This document shows, piece after piece, positions 5,233 through 6,719 of a stretch of DNA of 6,719 nt. How positions within the stretch are numbered: the stretch's first letter is position 1; every line of letters starts with the position of its first letter. The DNA comes from Candidatus Woesearchaeota archaeon. GTDB lineage: Archaea; Nanobdellota; Nanobdellia; Woesearchaeales; ARS49. The translations under genes were made by a program, and so were the position numbers. Where the stretch lies: the NCBI GenBank assembly GCA_023261345.1, contig JAHFPE010000045.1, positions 1 to 6,719 of the forward strand, read 5' to 3'. The notes under the pieces were generated by a model. That model had not been told where the DNA came from. It worked only from the letters and a program-made list of their open reading frames with translations, and ran no database searches.

Positions 5233-5351
5233 TGTCTAATGGCAAATTGCACAAATTTACAAACTTTCTACTTGAAATTTGCTATTTTAGCGAATCTCGC
5301 AAATGTTTTATAAATAACGAGATTCGCTATAAGATCGAGGTAATTGAATAA
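5232..5351 (+). CDS. Possible 39-aa ORF exactly filling the VWA gene spacer
   Basis: An ATG overlaps the upstream stop (TAATG, 5230-5234) and the 39-codon frame ends in TAA overlapping the next start (TAATG, 5349-5353). The product begins MSNGKLHKFTNFLLEICYF and continues into a mixed charged tail; no domain is recognised. Overlaps at both ends are typical of translationally coupled genes, but the same bases carry a promoter and inverted repeat, so the frame may be accidental. Confidence 0.25.
   Translation: MSNGKLHKFTNFLLEICYFSESRKCFINNEIRYKIEVIE
5288..5329. promoter_or_regulatory. TATA box enclosed by a perfect 12-bp inverted repeat
   Basis: TAGCGAATCTCG (5288-5299) and CGAGATTCGCTA (5318-5329) are exact inverted copies. 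The 18-nt interval contains TTTTATAAATA (5306-5316), whose centre is about 40 nt upstream of the second VWA start, so transcription would begin near 5337. A protein binding both arms would cover the TATA box, suggesting a repressor operator. As RNA from upstream transcription it would form a stem-loop. Confidence 0.6.
5337..5341 (+). promoter_or_regulatory. Shine-Dalgarno-like GAGGT before the second VWA gene
   Basis: GAGGT ends 9 nt before the ATG at 5351. It is the only clear ribosome binding site in the window; the other supported starts look leaderless or have very short leaders. Confidence 0.5.
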
Positions 5352-6719
5352 TGGCGCTTGCGGAATTGATGAAGTTGCCGTATGATTATTTTGAGAGTCC
5401 GCTCGTGTTATTGTGGATTATTCCTATGTTTTTTTTAACTGCGCTACTCCTTCGGCATCAATTTGTGAAATTAAAGGACGATCCTGATGTTCGTAAAAGA
5501 AAACGTCGTGTGCGTAACGTGATGATGTTTACGCGCACGATTATGCTTTTTGCGCTTCTAGTTGCTCTTGCGACTCCGTATGTTGTGCACGAGATCGAGT
5601 TCAAGGGCGATCCCGTGGTACGTGTATTATCTGATAATTCTTCAAGTATGCACGTGTTTGACATTTCTTCTGAGAAGCTCGTATCTGAATTAAAGAATAA
5701 AATTCAGGTTGAAGCTCGCTCGTTTGGAAGTGCGGATGATAGTCCGCTTGGTGATGCGCTTATTGGAAGTATGGGCGAAAGTGCGTCGGTTCTTGTTGTA
5801 AGTGATGGACAGGTGACGTCAGGAACTACACTTTCTGATGTGGGATTACTCGCACAAAAATTTAATGCTTCTGTGAGTGCAATTTCTCTTGATCAGGTGC
5901 GTGGTGATGCGAGTGTGGAAATTAATGGACCGGGTAAAACATTAGATGGCGTGGATAATACGTTTCTTGTGCACGTTCGTCATTCCGGTACGCTTTCGTC
6001 GTGGCATTTGAAAGTTTCAATTGATGATGAGGTTGTGTTTGATAAGGAGACTTCTGAGAGTGTGGTTTCTATTCCAAAAAAATTAAAGGAAGGTTATCAT
6101 CGGTTGGTTGCGCAATTGCTCCTTAGCGATGCGTTTGCAGAAAATAATGTGTTTTACAAGTCTGTGAAAGCTGTTGCAAAGCCGGAAGTGTTTTTGGTGT
6201 CTCCTGCGCCAGATCCGTTAATTTGGCAGTTGCTTCGTCAATCATATACTGTTCAGCAAGGGAGCGTTCTTCCGTCTGATCTTTCGTCGTATTACGCAGT
6301 TGTGCTTGATGGTGTTCCTGCCTCAACAATAAAACCTTCTGTTGATGGGCTTACTGATTTTGTGATAAATGGAAATGGGCTTGTTGTGCTTGGTGGAAAG
6401 CGTGCATATGAGTTTGGAGGGTACAAGGATAGTTCTATTGAGACGATTTTGCCTGTTACTGTTGGTAGTGCTGAGCGTGAGGAAGGTGATGTGAATGTTG
6501 CTGTTGTCGCTGATATTTCTGGTAGTATGGGTGCTGCGGTTGGTCTTGGAAAGGCAGTGGAGTTGGGAAAGAGTTTGATTGTGAGTGTGCTTCGTGATCT
6601 TGCTCCGACAAATAAAGTGGGGCTTGTTGCGTTTAACAAACAAGGGTATATTCTTGCGCCAATGAAGCCAATGGCTGAACAAAAAGATTTAGAGGACACG
6701 ATTGCGAGTTTGAAAGAGG
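5351..6719 (+). CDS. Membrane protein with two VWA domains and a GATase-like segment (partial)
   Basis: At least 456 codons; the gene runs off the right edge. Membrane helices lie at about 17-34 and 61-78, joined by a very basic loop (KLKDDPDVRKRKRRVRN), which places the loop inside. VWA domain 1 (about 87-180) is short, with D95-N-S97-S-S99, SPLGDAL at S131 where Thr is usual, and VVSDG at D152. A beta-rich segment follows, then a glutamine-amidotransferase-like segment (about 278-378) with LTDFVINGNGLVVLGGKRAY, FGGY and ILPV. VWA domain 2 starts AVVADISGSMGAAV, with an intact metal site D388-S390-S392, then KVGLVAFN. This order (two helices, VWA, GATase-like, LPV, DxSGSM VWA) is seen, from memory, in large bacterial VWA membrane proteins. 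It follows the BatA-like gene and probably acts with it. The ligand is unknown. Confidence 0.85.
   Translation, partial: MALAELMKLPYDYFESPLVLLWIIPMFFLTALLLRHQFVKLKDDPDVRKRKRRVRNVMMFTRTIMLFALLVALATPYVVHEIEFKGDPVVRVLSDNSSSMHVFDISSEKLVSELKNKIQVEARSFGSADDSPLGDALIGSMGESASVLVVSDGQVTSGTTLSDVGLLAQKFNASVSAISLDQVRGDASVEINGPGKTLDGVDNTFLVHVRHSGTLSSWHLKVSIDDEVVFDKETSESVVSIPKKLKEGYHRLVAQLLLSDAFAENNVFYKSVKAVAKPEVFLVSPAPDPLIWQLLRQSYTVQQGSVLPSDLSSYYAVVLDGVPASTIKPSVDGLTDFVINGNGLVVLGGKRAYEFGGYKDSSIETILPVTVGSAEREEGDVNVAVVADISGSMGAAVGLGKAVELGKSLIVSVLRDLAPTNKVGLVAFNKQGYILAPMKPMAEQKDLEDTIASLKE

Larger units (their letters stand above)
5237..5355. repeat. TAATGGC 7-bp direct repeats bracketing the spacer
   Basis: TAATGGC is at 5237-5243 and 5349-5355. 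The intervening 105 bp are AT-rich and contain the ATTTGC...GCAAAT pair and the 12-bp inverted repeat. Beside it ATGTCTA is tandemly duplicated (5225-5231 and 5232-5238), across the stop codon of the first VWA gene. This pattern could be a target-site duplication from a small inserted element or a local slippage product. Confidence 0.35.

Noticed and set aside
1..6719. CRISPR array, insertion sequence with transposase, or phage genes
   Set aside because: No regular repeat-spacer pattern, transposase frame or phage protein was seen; the repeats present are short and irregularly spaced.

Overview
The window looks archaeal. It carries a Cbf5-type pseudouridine synthase with a C-terminal PUA domain, an anticodon-loop-intron tRNA whose splice sites can be drawn as a bulge-helix-bulge, and archaeal TATA boxes. 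In four genes the TATA centre lies 26-27 nt upstream of the best ATG, which is the geometry of leaderless mRNAs. The membrane-tethered ArsR-like regulator and the secreted-protein N-terminus ending in TGQA suggest a DPANN-type archaeon (Woesearchaeota/Nanoarchaeota relatives). That lineage call is inference only.

Layout. Positions 1-118 (minus) hold the N-terminus of a membrane-anchored or secreted protein that runs off the left edge. Positions 220-807 (minus) encode a winged-helix regulator with two membrane segments, divergent from cbf5 (884-1894, plus). Positions 1895-2447 form an RNA-rich gap: a structured tRNA-like candidate (about 2011-2138), a tRNA-Ile(UAU) with a 19-nt intron (2177-2269) and a 13-bp hairpin (2367-2395). 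Positions 2448-2708 (minus) encode a small ribbon-helix-helix-like basic protein. Positions 2709-3414 have no convincing protein gene. They hold an inverted-repeat element, a second, stranger tRNA-like gene with a long variable arm and a predicted 41-nt T-loop intron (2890-3014), a T-run, a G/C hairpin and three spaced repeats. Positions 3415-6719 (plus) are two consecutive membrane von Willebrand A (VWA) genes. The first is complete, of BatA-like layout. The second has two VWA domains separated by a glutamine-amidotransferase-like segment and runs off the right edge.

How the parts relate. The two VWA genes are probably one functional unit at the cell surface. They are separated by a 118-bp spacer that has TAATG stop/start overlaps at both ends, 7-bp direct repeats near its ends and a TATA box enclosed by a perfect 12-bp inverted repeat. 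A similar ATTTGC...GCAAAT element with an adjoining AT-rich box lies upstream of the strange tRNA. Cbf5 and the tRNAs belong to RNA modification and translation, but nothing shows that they are co-regulated.

Most interesting points: the T-loop-intron tRNA-like gene with no U33, the UAU anticodon for isoleucine, and the spacer between the VWA genes. All RNA structures were folded by eye and no database was searched.
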